From Corynebacterium renale (GTDB lineage Bacteria; Actinomycetota; Actinomycetes; Mycobacteriales; Mycobacteriaceae), in the NCBI RefSeq assembly GCF_002563965.1, contig NZ_PDJF01000001.1, positions 1,922,001 to 1,986,000 on the forward strand: a DNA stretch of 64,000 bases. The letters run 5' to 3'. Below the pieces are notes generated by a model. That model was given only the letters and a program-made list of their open reading frames with translations. It had not been told where the DNA came from and made no database searches. Shown here one piece after another: positions 25,497 to 34,439 of the stretch. The stretch's first letter is position 1; each line of letters opens with the position of its first letter. A program made the position numbers and the translations under genes.

Positions 25497-26891
25497 ATGG
25501 CAGAAACCGTGCATCGCCCCAATAGTGACCGCCACCATGTAGTCATTATCGGATCAGGATTCGGCGGCATTACCGCAGCCAAAGAGCTGAAGAACGCTGA
25601 CGTCGACGTCACTTTGATTGACCGCACCAACCACCACCTCTTCCAGCCTCTCCTCTACCAAGTAGCAACGGGCATGCTCGCTGCCGGCGAGATCGCGCCT
25701 TCTACCCGTCAGATCCTTTCGGACCAAGACAATGCCTCCGTCGTCATGGGCGAAGTCACGGACATTGACGTTGAGTCTCAGACCGTGACCGCGACTCTCG
25801 GCGATAATCAACGCACTTACTCCTACGACTCCCTGGTCGTGGCAGCAGGTGCAGGCCAGTCGTACTTTGGCAATGACCACTTCGCAGAATTTGCACCGGG
25901 CATGAAGAGCGTCGATGACGCCCTGGAGATTCGCGCACGCATCGTCGACGCGTTCGAGCGCGCTGAACTCATCAACGACCCTGCTGAGCGCGAACGCATC
26001 CTGACCTTCGTCATCGTGGGCGCTGGCCCAACGGGCGTCGAGCTCGCCGGCCAGATTGCAGAGATGGCACACCGCACTTTGCAGGGGTCCTACCGCAACT
26101 TCTCCCCTTCCGCCGCAAAGATTGTGCTTCTCGACGGCGCTCCCCAGGTCCTTCCCCCATTCGGTAAGCGACTCGGCCGCAAGGCTCAGCGTCAACTCGA
26201 GCGCATTGGCGTAACAGTCAAGCTTAACGCTATGGTCACCGACGTCAATGAAGACTCGGTAACCTACAAGACTGGCGACGAAGAGCACGTCATCAACAGC
26301 CGCTTTAAGATTTGGTCCGCAGGTGTCGCAGGTTCCCCTCTGGGCAAGCTTGTTGCGGACCAGGTGGGCGCCGAAACTGACCGTGGTGGTCGCGTCTTGG
26401 TTAACAAGGACCTCACTGTCGGCGATAAGAAGAATATCTTCATCGTCGGTGACATGATCAACCTGGATGGCCTGCCTGGCGTGGCCCAGGTTGCAATTCA
26501 GGGTGGCCAGTACGCCGCGGATGCGATCGCATTGGCAGCCGATGGCAAGGATCCAGCAGAGCTCGGTGACTTCGAGTACTTCGATAAGGGTTCGATGGCG
26601 ACGGTCTCCCGCTTCTCTGCTGTCGTAAAGATGGGCAAGGTCGAGGTATCTGGCTTTATCGGCTGGATCCTTTGGTTGGCGGTTCACGTGATGTACCTGG
26701 TGGGTTACCGCAACCGCTTCACAGCTGCGTGGGCTTGGGGCCTGAATGCACTGAGCCGGAAGCGCTACAACTTGGAAACGTCGCAGCGCCAGAAAAATGC
26801 ACGTACCGCAATTGAACGCTTGGCTAAACTGACTAAGAACGAAGAGGCGCCAATCGAGGTACGCGAAACCCGCACTTTCAACGGTAAGTAA
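25497..26891 (+). CDS. ndh: Type II NADH dehydrogenase
   Basis: 464-aa flavoprotein, non-proton-pumping NADH:menaquinone oxidoreductase on the inner face of the membrane. FAD-binding GSGFGGITAAKEL lies near residues 21-33, the NADH-binding IVGAGPTGVELAG near 176-188, and a second FAD motif FIVGDMINLDGLPGVAQVA near 318. The C-terminal segment GFIGWILWLAVHVMYLVGY anchors the protein to the membrane. Corynebacteria lack complex I and rely on this enzyme. AGGAG stands upstream of ATG 25497. A 14-bp hairpin terminator follows. Confidence 0.95.
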   Translation: MAETVHRPNSDRHHVVIIGSGFGGITAAKELKNADVDVTLIDRTNHHLFQPLLYQVATGMLAAGEIAPSTRQILSDQDNASVVMGEVTDIDVESQTVTATLGDNQRTYSYDSLVVAAGAGQSYFGNDHFAEFAPGMKSVDDALEIRARIVDAFERAELINDPAERERILTFVIVGAGPTGVELAGQIAEMAHRTLQGSYRNFSPSAAKIVLLDGAPQVLPPFGKRLGRKAQRQLERIGVTVKLNAMVTDVNEDSVTYKTGDEEHVINSRFKIWSAGVAGSPLGKLVADQVGAETDRGGRVLVNKDLTVGDKKNIFIVGDMINLDGLPGVAQVAIQGGQYAADAIALAADGKDPAELGDFEYFDKGSMATVSRFSAVVKMGKVEVSGFIGWILWLAVHVMYLVGYRNRFTAAWAWGLNALSRKRYNLETSQRQKNARTAIERLAKLTKNEEAPIEVRETRTFNGK

Positions 26892-26926
26892 GCCGTCTCT
26901 CGCAGCGAGATTACACTGCGAAGTAA

Positions 26927-26972
26927 AACCCCTGTTCCGTTAGCTCGGTAAGACGCTCACGGAACAGGGGTT
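26927..26972. terminator. Terminator between ndh and the convergent methyltransferase gene
   Basis: Arms 26927-26940 and 26959-26972 form a perfect 14-bp stem (AACCCCTGTTCCGT and its complement) with an 18-nt loop. T-rich bases follow on both sides (TTCTCCC on plus; TTTAC on minus). Confidence 0.85.
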
Positions 26973-26989
26973 CTCCCTTGCCCGGATAT

Positions 26990-27667
26990 TTACGTCAGCG
27001 GGCGCAGGTGTTGTAGCAAGCCGGCGCTAGCAATTGTCGCTGGACGCGCCTCCGCCCCTTCCACAAGACCCGATTCTGCCGGTTTACGGAGCAGCGCCAC
27101 CATGAAAGTGGAATCGTCCGTAAACGGCTGGACGTCCCAAGACGAAAACAGAAACTCCTGCTGCAAACCAGCGTTCTCGGCCATCTCCAGGAAACTGCCA
27201 AAGCTCCAATCCCGCCCTGGTCCCGAGCCATAACCTACGATCACCCGCCCGCCAGGTTTGGTGGCAGCCGCAAGGTTATCGACCACGAATTGTCTGCTTT
27301 CTGGGGCGATGAAACCCATCACATTACCCGCGGAGACGATTGCATCATACGTGTCGTGCGGGAGTGAGTCTTGCGCTAAGTCCCCCACGAACCACGTGGC
27401 GTCCGGGTGGTCTTCGCGTGCGTAGTCAATGAGAACCGGATCCACATCTGAGCCATGAGCATGGTGTCCATGGTCCTGAAGCCATCCTGCAATCCGGCCA
27501 GTACCGCACCCAGCATCCAAGATGGTAGAACCTGGCTGCACTAATGCGTGAACGAGCCGTGCTTCCCCATAAATATCTTTTCCTTGTTGCGCCATGGACC
27601 GCCAGCGTCGGGCGTAATTGTGAGAGTGATCGGGGTTTGCTGCAGTAATCTCTTTCCAGGTGCGCAT
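26990..27667 (-). CDS. Class I SAM-dependent methyltransferase
   Basis: 225 aa. SAM motif I ILDAGCGTGRIAGWL lies near residues 47-61, followed by the acidic GSDVDPVLIDYAR at the end of strand 2 and GDLAQDSLPHDTYDAIVSAGNVMGF for motif II/III. Substrate unknown; the family includes small-molecule and tRNA methyltransferases. The ATG at 27667 has no ribosome site; a GTG 6 nt upstream is an alternative, and a CATACT box upstream would fit a leaderless message. Convergent with ndh and divergent from corA. Confidence 0.82.
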   Translation of the reverse strand: MRTWKEITAANPDHSHNYARRWRSMAQQGKDIYGEARLVHALVQPGSTILDAGCGTGRIAGWLQDHGHHAHGSDVDPVLIDYAREDHPDATWFVGDLAQDSLPHDTYDAIVSAGNVMGFIAPESRQFVVDNLAAATKPGGRVIVGYGSGPGRDWSFGSFLEMAENAGLQQEFLFSSWDVQPFTDDSTFMVALLRKPAESGLVEGAEARPATIASAGLLQHLRPLT

Positions 27668-27800
27668 AGGCACAAGTATGCCATAGGCGAAAGTGTGACC
27701 TATGATGCTTGAGGCGCCTCGTTCTACGCCACACTGTGCTAGAGCGCTGGCTTATCTTAGGCCCGTATCCGGGCTTTACCCTTCACAGGAAGGACTGCCT

Positions 27801-28946
27801 ATGCAGCAGCGCAACCCCCGCAATCAGGGTCCACAAAAGAACCGGAGTTCGCTTTCGCGACCGACTCTTCGCCCTATTCCCCGAGTCCTCAAGGCCTCGC
27901 GCCCTGCTGCCGCAAAATCTGCGAAGGGTTCCAAACCTGCGTGGACTCCACTGACCGTTGAGGAAACGATCGGCCGGTGTCGTGTCTTCCGTGACGGCGT
28001 GTGCATGCCCACGGAATTTAGCCCGCAGGGTGCGCTCAACGAGGTGCGCGATTCGGGAGGTTTTGTCTGGTTAGACGTTCATAGCCCGGCCGAAGAGCAC
28101 ATGGAAAAGATTGCGGAGATGTTCGACATTGACGAGCTCATCGTTGAGGACGCCGTGCAAGCACACCAGCGCCCTAAGGTCGAACGTTATGAGGATCAGC
28201 TTTTCTTCGTGCTGCGTACGATTACGTATTCGGATTCTGAAGAAGTTCGCAACTCTCGTGACATTATCCAAACCGGTGAAGTCCAGATGGTAGTCAGCAA
28301 GGACTTCATCTTGACCATTCACCATGGCCAACCTGTCCCCGGACTGGTTGATCGACTTGATCGGAACATGGAAAATGAGGAACACACCCCTATCGCTCTA
28401 GGGTGGGAGGTCGCTGACCACATCGTGTCTGAGTACAACACGATCGTTGACAGTCTTGACGACGCCGTCGACAGCCTCGAAGAGGACGTCTTCTCCCCTG
28501 ACTCCGATCTTGACATTCAGCCGATTTACCAGCTGAAGCGAGAAATTTTAGAGATGCGCCATGCAATCTCCCCGCTGGGAGCGGCGTTGAACGTACTTAT
28601 CCACCAGGGCGATGTAGTCAACGAGGAATTGCGCACGTACTTCCGCGACGTCCTGGACAACCAGACGATTGCTCGCGACCAGGTTTCACAGTTCGACGAG
28701 CGACTGAGCTCGCTTATCGACGCCGCCGTAGCCAAGGTGAGCCTGCAGCAGAATATGGACATGCGACGTTTATCGGTCATCGTCGCGATGATCTCCGTGC
28801 CTACTTTGATCGCTGGTGTATATGGCATGAACTTCGACACAATGCCAGAACTGCATTGGCTGTTCGGCTACCCGATGGCATTAGGGTTGATGCTGCTCAG
28901 CGTAATTATCATTTACGTATTCTGTCGTCGCCGCAATTACATCTAG
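27801..28946 (+). CDS. corA: CorA-family Mg2+/Co2+ channel
   Basis: 381-aa divalent-cation channel subunit (pentamer). The N-terminal 60 residues are basic and Pro-rich, longer than in E. coli CorA. The cytosolic alpha/beta domain and long stalk helix span about 60-310. Two transmembrane helices close the protein, the first ending in the signature YGMN (GVYGMNFDTMPELHW), the second near 355-372, ending with the basic CRRRNYI in the cytosol. ATG 27801 follows AGGAAGGA with ideal spacing; the longer frame to 27702 has no such signal. A small 7-bp hairpin at 27759-27776 precedes it. Confidence 0.93.
   Translation: MQQRNPRNQGPQKNRSSLSRPTLRPIPRVLKASRPAAAKSAKGSKPAWTPLTVEETIGRCRVFRDGVCMPTEFSPQGALNEVRDSGGFVWLDVHSPAEEHMEKIAEMFDIDELIVEDAVQAHQRPKVERYEDQLFFVLRTITYSDSEEVRNSRDIIQTGEVQMVVSKDFILTIHHGQPVPGLVDRLDRNMENEEHTPIALGWEVADHIVSEYNTIVDSLDDAVDSLEEDVFSPDSDLDIQPIYQLKREILEMRHAISPLGAALNVLIHQGDVVNEELRTYFRDVLDNQTIARDQVSQFDERLSSLIDAAVAKVSLQQNMDMRRLSVIVAMISVPTLIAGVYGMNFDTMPELHWLFGYPMALGLMLLSVIIIYVFCRRRNYI
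28712..28721 (-). repeat. 10-mer GTCGATAAGC, copy 5
   Basis: Inside corA, minus orientation, coding Leu-Ile-Asp. Confidence 0.8.
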
Positions 28947-29021
28947 GTGGTGGTACCGCAGTAGCGGTTTTACACCTGGCAAAATGGTGCGACCATTGCG
29001 GGCAAGGTGCTTTTGTGCGTG

Positions 29022-29027
29022 TACGAT
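29022..29027 (+). promoter_or_regulatory. -10 box TACGAT, leaderless gnd
   Basis: TACGAT ends 7 nt before ATG 29035 and no purine-rich ribosome site exists between, so the gnd message may begin at its start codon. Confidence 0.45.
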
Positions 29028-29034
29028 ATAACCT

Positions 29035-30489
29035 ATGACTACTCCTGAGCAGAAAGCACATGTCGGCGTCGTAGGTCTTGCCGTCATGGGCTCAAACCTT
29101 GCACGTAATTTTGCTAATCACGGACACACAGTTGCGGTGTACAACCGCACTACCGCCAAGACGGACGCCTTCATGGAGGAATTTGGGGATACCGGAAACT
29201 TCATTCCATCCTCCACAATCGAGGAATTTGTCGCTTCCTTGGAGCGCCCACGCCGCGCGATCATCATGGTGCAGGCAGGTAAAGCAACCGATGCTGTCAT
29301 CGAGCAGCTAGCCGATGCCATGGAAGAAGACGACATCATCGTCGACGGCGGAAACGCCTTGTACACAGACACTATTCGCCGTGAGAAAGAAATCTCTGCC
29401 CGAGGCCTACACTTCGTCGGAACCGGTATTTCCGGCGGTGAGGAAGGCGCATTGAACGGCCCCTCTATTATGCCTGGCGGTACCGAGAAGTCCTACGAAT
29501 CCCTCGGCCCTCTGCTGGAAGACATCTCCGCGAAGGTTGACGGCACCCCCTGCTGCACCCACATCGGCCCAGACGGCGCAGGCCACTTTGTCAAGATGGT
29601 CCACAATGGCATCGAGTATGCAGACATGCAGGTCATCGGCGAGGCATACCACCTGCTACGCTACGGCGCAGGCTTGGAACCAGCCGAGATTGCCGACATC
29701 TTCGCGCAGTGGAATGAGGGAGACCTCGATTCCTACCTCATTGAGATTACCGCTGAAGTGCTCAAGCAAGTTGATGCAGAGACCGGTAAACCATTCATCG
29801 ACGTCATTGTTGACCAAGCCGGCCAGAAGGGCACCGGTCGTTGGACCGTGAAGGCGGCCCTGGACTTGGGCATCCCCGTTACTGGCATCGGCGAAGCCGT
29901 GTTTGCCCGTGCACTGTCTAGCGCTGCGTCTCAGCGTGCAGCAGCGCAGGACAAACTTCCGGCAGGACACACCACTACCCTGGCAGATCTCGGAATTAAG
30001 ACCGAAGATTTCGTGGAGGACGTTCGCCGCGCCCTGTACGCTTCCAAGTTGGTCGCATACGCGCAAGGCTTCGACGAAATCGCCGCTGGTTCTGAAGAAC
30101 ACGGCTGGAACGTGGACCCGCGCGACTTGGCACGCATCTGGCGTGGCGGTTGCATCATCCGTGCAAAGTTCCTGAACCGCATCGTAGAGGCTTACGACGA
30201 GAACCCAGATGTCGAGTCCCTGCTGCTTGCCCCTTACTTCACCCAGCAAGTTGCAGACTCCGTGGACGCATGGCGCCGGGTCGTCGTCGCTGCAACGCAG
30301 ATTGGTCTGCCAATTCCAGTATTCGCGTCTTCATTGTCGTACTACGATTCGCTACGTTCCCACCGCCTGCCGGCCGCACTGATCCAAGGTCAGCGTGACT
30401 TCTTCGGTGCGCACACTTACGGGCGTGTTGACCGCGAAGGCACCTTCCACACCCTGTGGTCCGGCGACCGCACCGAAATCGAGGCATAG
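29035..30489 (+). CDS. gnd: 6-phosphogluconate dehydrogenase (decarboxylating)
   Basis: 484-aa cytosolic enzyme of the oxidative pentose phosphate pathway, making ribulose 5-phosphate, CO2 and NADPH. The NADP-binding loop GLAVMGSNLARNFANHG is at residues 14-30, the substrate motif GTGISGGEEGALNGPSIMPGG near 126-146, and the catalytic Lys/Asn/Glu region HFVKMVHNGIEYADMQ near 183-198. The C-terminal tail carries RDFFGAHTYGRVDREG. Length is typical of the homodimeric long form. It follows corA after 88 nt, apparently with its own promoter. Confidence 0.96.
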   Translation: MTTPEQKAHVGVVGLAVMGSNLARNFANHGHTVAVYNRTTAKTDAFMEEFGDTGNFIPSSTIEEFVASLERPRRAIIMVQAGKATDAVIEQLADAMEEDDIIVDGGNALYTDTIRREKEISARGLHFVGTGISGGEEGALNGPSIMPGGTEKSYESLGPLLEDISAKVDGTPCCTHIGPDGAGHFVKMVHNGIEYADMQVIGEAYHLLRYGAGLEPAEIADIFAQWNEGDLDSYLIEITAEVLKQVDAETGKPFIDVIVDQAGQKGTGRWTVKAALDLGIPVTGIGEAVFARALSSAASQRAAAQDKLPAGHTTTLADLGIKTEDFVEDVRRALYASKLVAYAQGFDEIAAGSEEHGWNVDPRDLARIWRGGCIIRAKFLNRIVEAYDENPDVESLLLAPYFTQQVADSVDAWRRVVVAATQIGLPIPVFASSLSYYDSLRSHRLPAALIQGQRDFFGAHTYGRVDREGTFHTLWSGDRTEIEA

Positions 30490-30521
30490 ACCACTATTTC
30501 CATCTGAACTTCACCTTCGCC

Positions 30522-30527
30522 TACTAT
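30522..30527 (+). promoter_or_regulatory. -10 box TACTAT in front of the DEAD-box gene
   Basis: If this box is used, transcription would start near 30534, just at the in-frame GTG 30535, 7 nt after the box; this would make GTG 30535 a leaderless start and rule out ATG 30526. Confidence 0.45.
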
Positions 30528-31893
30528 GGCGGGGGTGATTTCTTTTTCTGACCTCGGCCTAGCTCAACCGATTATCCGTGAGCTCACCAAAATCGGGGTC
30601 AGCACCCCAATGCCGATTCAAGCGGCCACGATTCCTGACGCACTAGCGGGCAAAGACGTCCTAGGCAAAGGGCCAACTGGCTCAGGGAAAACGTTCGCTT
30701 TCGGCCTCCCGATGATCCAACTGCTGGGCAATTCCCCATCGTTACCCGCTCACCCACGGGGTCTTATTATTGTCCCCACCCGCGAACTCGCCGCTCAGGT
30801 ACGCGAACGCCTCGACGATCCCGCGCATGCGATGAATCTCCGCGTCCTTGACGTTGTAGGAGGCGTGCCGATCAAAAGGCATATAACGGCGCTTGCTCGT
30901 CCAGTGGACATTTTGGTGGCTACGCCCGGTCGTGCGCAGGACTTGATTAATCAGCGGAAGCTTTTCCTCGACAAAGTGGAGATCACCGCGCTCGACGAGG
31001 CTGACCAGATGGCCGACATGGGATTCCTTCCGCAAGTGCAGGCTCTTCTCAACCTCACTCCGGCAGGAGGACAGCGTCTTCTCTTTTCTGCCACGCTGGA
31101 CAACGCTGTAAAAAAACTCGTGGACCGCTTCCTTCATAACCCGGTGCAGCATTCCACTGTGGTGCGCGAAGCCGCCGTGGAAACAATGGACCACCATCTC
31201 TTCACCGTCGCCGATAAACCGTCGCGCAACGATGTCGTTCTCCGTATCGCAGCGCGTGATGGCCGCACTGTCATGTTTATGCGCACCAAACATGCCGTCG
31301 ATAGACAGGTGAAAAAGCTGCGGCGCGCCGGGATCGATGCAGTAGGTTTGCACGGCGACAAGAGCCAGAATCAACGGGCGCTTGCGATTAATCGCTTCAC
31401 GACGGGCGCTAGTCCCGTTCTCGTGGCCACTGACATCGCCGCCCGCGGCATCGACATTAAGGGTGTGAGCCTGGTGGTTCACATTGATCCTCCTGCTGAG
31501 CACAAGGCATACGTGCACCGTGCGGGGCGGACCGCGCGTGCCGGCGACAGTGGCACCGTCGTGACGTTAGTTATGCCGGAGCAGATTAAAGATGTGCGGA
31601 AGCTGCTGAAACAAGCCGGAGTGAACGCTACGGAAACTAAGGTAGACGCCGCCAGCCCAGCGCTTACCCAGATTACCGGGGCTCGTGAGCCAAGTGGTCA
31701 ACCGCTATCGCAACGCCCTGGCGAGGAAACGGCTCAAAGCTCTCATCAGCGGACGCGGCACGGTGGCGATCGGAATCGCGGGAAGAAGCACACCCGTCGC
31801 GGCGGAGGGCGCGGCAACAGCACCGGCAAATCTGCTAAGAGCCGCCCACGCCGTACTAGCGCAAATACTACGCCCCGTAGTAAAAAGCGTTAG
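30526..31893 (+). CDS. DEAD-box RNA helicase
   Basis: 455-aa ATP-dependent RNA helicase. Motifs in order: Q-motif with PMPIQAATIP near 29-38, Walker A GPTGSGKT near 49-56, PTRELAAQV, TPGR, DEAD (TALDEADQMADMGF) near 160, SAT (FSATLDN), ATDIAARGIDI and HRAGRTAR. The C-terminus is a basic Arg/Gly/Ser tail (GKKHTRRGGGRGN) suited to RNA binding. It resembles RhlE/DeaD-type helicases of ribosome assembly or mRNA decay. Start is uncertain: ATG 30526 has no ribosome site, and GTG 30535 would be a good leaderless start. Confidence 0.92.
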   Translation: MAGVISFSDLGLAQPIIRELTKIGVSTPMPIQAATIPDALAGKDVLGKGPTGSGKTFAFGLPMIQLLGNSPSLPAHPRGLIIVPTRELAAQVRERLDDPAHAMNLRVLDVVGGVPIKRHITALARPVDILVATPGRAQDLINQRKLFLDKVEITALDEADQMADMGFLPQVQALLNLTPAGGQRLLFSATLDNAVKKLVDRFLHNPVQHSTVVREAAVETMDHHLFTVADKPSRNDVVLRIAARDGRTVMFMRTKHAVDRQVKKLRRAGIDAVGLHGDKSQNQRALAINRFTTGASPVLVATDIAARGIDIKGVSLVVHIDPPAEHKAYVHRAGRTARAGDSGTVVTLVMPEQIKDVRKLLKQAGVNATETKVDAASPALTQITGAREPSGQPLSQRPGEETAQSSHQRTRHGGDRNRGKKHTRRGGGRGNSTGKSAKSRPRRTSANTTPRSKKR

Positions 31894-31908
31894 AATATAG
31901 CAACAATC

Positions 31909-33291
31909 ATGGACATCCTTATAAGTATCCTCTCACTGGTGGGTTTTGTGCTGCTTACAGCCAGTACAGGCCTGTTCGTGGCTATTGAATTCGCCCTCAC
32001 AGGATTGGAAAAATCCACCGTCGAAAACCATCTCAAGGAAAAGGACGATAGGCGAGCACACGCAGTCGCACGCGACTTCAAGAATCTTTCCTTTACGCTC
32101 TCGGGCGCACAGCTTGGCATTACTGTCACCACGCTGGCGACGGGCTTCTTAGCAGAACCTGTGCTGGCTCAATTTTTCACTCCAGCACTTGAGTTAGTGG
32201 GCTTAGGTGAATCGGCCGCCTCAAGTGTTGCTCTGATTCTGGCGCTTGTCGTCGCCACCACATTGTCGATGGTGTTTGGCGAACTCGTGCCAAAGAACTG
32301 GGCTATCACCGACCCGCTGACTGTGGCGCGCTTCGTCGTGCCTCCTGTCAATGCTTTCAATGTTGCGTTGAAGTGGTTCATCAAAGGGATGAACGCGTCG
32401 GCGAACTGGGTTGTTCGCAAGATGGGCTTCAACCCATCCGATGAGCTCGCGTCTGCACGTTCACCACAAGAGTTGTCCTCGCTTGTCCGCAACTCTGTGG
32501 AGGGTGGTTCCATCGATTCTGCTACAGCAGATGTGCTCGAGGCCTCCCTCGAATTTGGTGACTCAACCGCGCAGTATTTGATGACCCCTCGTTCCACGGT
32601 GGATTTTCTACGAACAGATTCGACGGTCACCGAATTGATTTCGCTTGCCATCGAGTCTGGACATTCCCGTTTTCCAGTTGTCGAAAGTGACCTCGATGAA
32701 ACGGTAGGCGTTGTCCACATTAAGGATGCATTCTCGGTTCCCTACGATGACCGATCTTGGACCACTGTTGGATCCCTAGCGCGGGAAATTCCAACTATTC
32801 CGGATTCCCTCGACGGCGATGCCGTGTTGAAGGCCGTGCGATCCGCTGGGTCCCAACTTGTGCTCGTCGCCGATGAGTATGGCGGCACGGCAGGCATCGT
32901 AACCATTGAAGATGTTGTCGAAGAGATTGTCGGCGAAGTCTATGACGAACACGATGATCAACTCGCCGAACGCGACTTCTTCCAGATGGGAACCAGCTGG
33001 GAAGTATCGGGCCTAGCCCGACTCGATGAACTTGAAGAAACAGTAGGATACCGCTCCCCTAACGGCCCCTACGAGACTGTCGGCGGACTCATCATGGCCA
33101 CTCTCGGACGAATCCCGGAAGAAGGCGACATCGCATTGCTACCTGCCGAAGAAGGTGACCTCATTGAAACGCTCCACCCAGACGCTGGCGGTCGGTGGAT
33201 TGCCAAGGTCACAGTCATGGAAGAGCGTCGGGTAGATAAAGCGCTATTCACGCCAATTTCTGATGAACAAGCAAAGGAGTATGAAGCATGA
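31909..33291 (+). CDS. CNNM/HlyC-CorC family membrane protein with CBS domains
   Basis: 460 aa. An N-terminal CNNM (DUF21) domain with about four hydrophobic segments (1-150), including GELVPKNWAI typical of the family, is followed by a pair of CBS domains (about 215-345; SRFPVVESDLDETVGVVHIKD and VLVADEYGGTAGIVTIEDVVEEI) and a C-terminal CorC_HlyC domain. Such proteins are linked to Mg2+ or Co2+ export or sensing; hemolysin is an old misleading name. Its stop overlaps the next CNNM gene by 4 nt. It starts 15 nt after the helicase gene. Confidence 0.88.
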   Translation: MDILISILSLVGFVLLTASTGLFVAIEFALTGLEKSTVENHLKEKDDRRAHAVARDFKNLSFTLSGAQLGITVTTLATGFLAEPVLAQFFTPALELVGLGESAASSVALILALVVATTLSMVFGELVPKNWAITDPLTVARFVVPPVNAFNVALKWFIKGMNASANWVVRKMGFNPSDELASARSPQELSSLVRNSVEGGSIDSATADVLEASLEFGDSTAQYLMTPRSTVDFLRTDSTVTELISLAIESGHSRFPVVESDLDETVGVVHIKDAFSVPYDDRSWTTVGSLAREIPTIPDSLDGDAVLKAVRSAGSQLVLVADEYGGTAGIVTIEDVVEEIVGEVYDEHDDQLAERDFFQMGTSWEVSGLARLDELEETVGYRSPNGPYETVGGLIMATLGRIPEEGDIALLPAEEGDLIETLHPDAGGRWIAKVTVMEERRVDKALFTPISDEQAKEYEA

Positions 33292-34340
33292 GCATTTGGA
33301 TGACCATTATCCTCATCGCCGGGCTCCTCCTTGCCAACGCTTTTTTCGTCGCCAGCGAATTCGCCCTCATATCTTCGCGCAAGGACCGCATCGAAGCCCT
33401 TATTGCCCAGGGTAAACCTGCGGCAAAGCGGGTACTTTACGCCACCGAGCACCTGTCAATCATGCTGGCGGCATCCCAGTTGGGTATCACTATCTGTTCA
33501 CTGGTGCTGGGGAAAGTCGCTGAACCTGCCGTAGCTCACTATGTTGAGGAACCATTCCTGGCGCTTGGGGTCCCAGAGAACCTGATTCACCCGATTTCTT
33601 TTGTCATCGCTCTGGGCCTGATTACCTTTTTGCATATTCTCTTCGGTGAGATGGTCCCGAAAAATATTGCGATCGCAGGGCCTGAATCATTGGCAATGTG
33701 GTTGTCGCACCCGATTATCATCTGGACTAAACTCACGCGTCCGCTTGTGGCTTTCCTCAACTGGATCGCACGTATCACCCTTCGTGCTTTTGGCGTGGAG
33801 CAAAAAGATGAACTTGACTCCACGGTGGATCAGCAGCAATTAGCGTCGATGATCGCTGAATCTCGTGCTGAAGGTTTCCTTGACGCTGAAGAACATGCCC
33901 GCCTGAACAAAGCGTTGCGCTCAGAGAACAGGTTTGTCACCGAGGTGCTTATCCCGCGCGACGAGGTACGAACTCTAGACGGTAGCAGTGGCGCACGGCT
34001 CGGTGACCTCGAAGAACTTGTGGTCTCAACCGGCTTTTCGCGTTTCCCCGTAACTGGTCCTAACGGCAATTATCTCGGCTACGTTCACATCAAGGATGTC
34101 CTAGGAAATCTAGCCACCGATGACCCGGATACAATTATCCCCCGTGAGGACATCCGCCCACTGATTTCCATTGATGCGACGATGGCTCTCGACGAAGCCC
34201 TCCATACGATGCACGTCAAGTCTGCTCACATGGCGCAGGTGATCCAAGACGGCCAGATGAAGGGCGTGGTCACTCTCGAGGACATCATTGAGGAATACGT
34301 GGGCACGGTCTCAGATTGGACCCACGAACAAAACGCATAA
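33288..34340 (+). CDS. Second CNNM/CBS membrane protein, no CorC_HlyC domain
   Basis: 350 aa, paralogue of the previous protein. The CNNM domain (1-170) has NAFFVASEFALISSRKDRIE and GEMVPKNIAIAGPESLA; two CBS domains follow (about 200-345; VSTGFSRFPVTGPNGNYLGY, MKGVVTLEDIIEEYVG). It ends right after the second CBS domain, so the CorC_HlyC part of its neighbour is missing. The ATGA overlap implies coupled translation; the two may form a heteromeric transporter or sensor. The same pair lies near gnd in mycobacteria. Confidence 0.87.
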   Translation: MSIWMTIILIAGLLLANAFFVASEFALISSRKDRIEALIAQGKPAAKRVLYATEHLSIMLAASQLGITICSLVLGKVAEPAVAHYVEEPFLALGVPENLIHPISFVIALGLITFLHILFGEMVPKNIAIAGPESLAMWLSHPIIIWTKLTRPLVAFLNWIARITLRAFGVEQKDELDSTVDQQQLASMIAESRAEGFLDAEEHARLNKALRSENRFVTEVLIPRDEVRTLDGSSGARLGDLEELVVSTGFSRFPVTGPNGNYLGYVHIKDVLGNLATDDPDTIIPREDIRPLISIDATMALDEALHTMHVKSAHMAQVIQDGQMKGVVTLEDIIEEYVGTVSDWTHEQNA

Positions 34341-34439
34341 ACCATGGTTGCGCCGCGGGCTTCAGGGCAGGTGCGGCTCCCCTGTAAAATAAGAAGCGCT
34401 TTACGGCTGAGATATGAACTGTTCTAAAAGGAGTATGCA

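Noticed and set aside
25554..26687. 377-codon open frame opposite ndh
   Set aside because: Antisense to a clear NADH dehydrogenase, low-complexity composition, typical shadow of a GC-rich gene.
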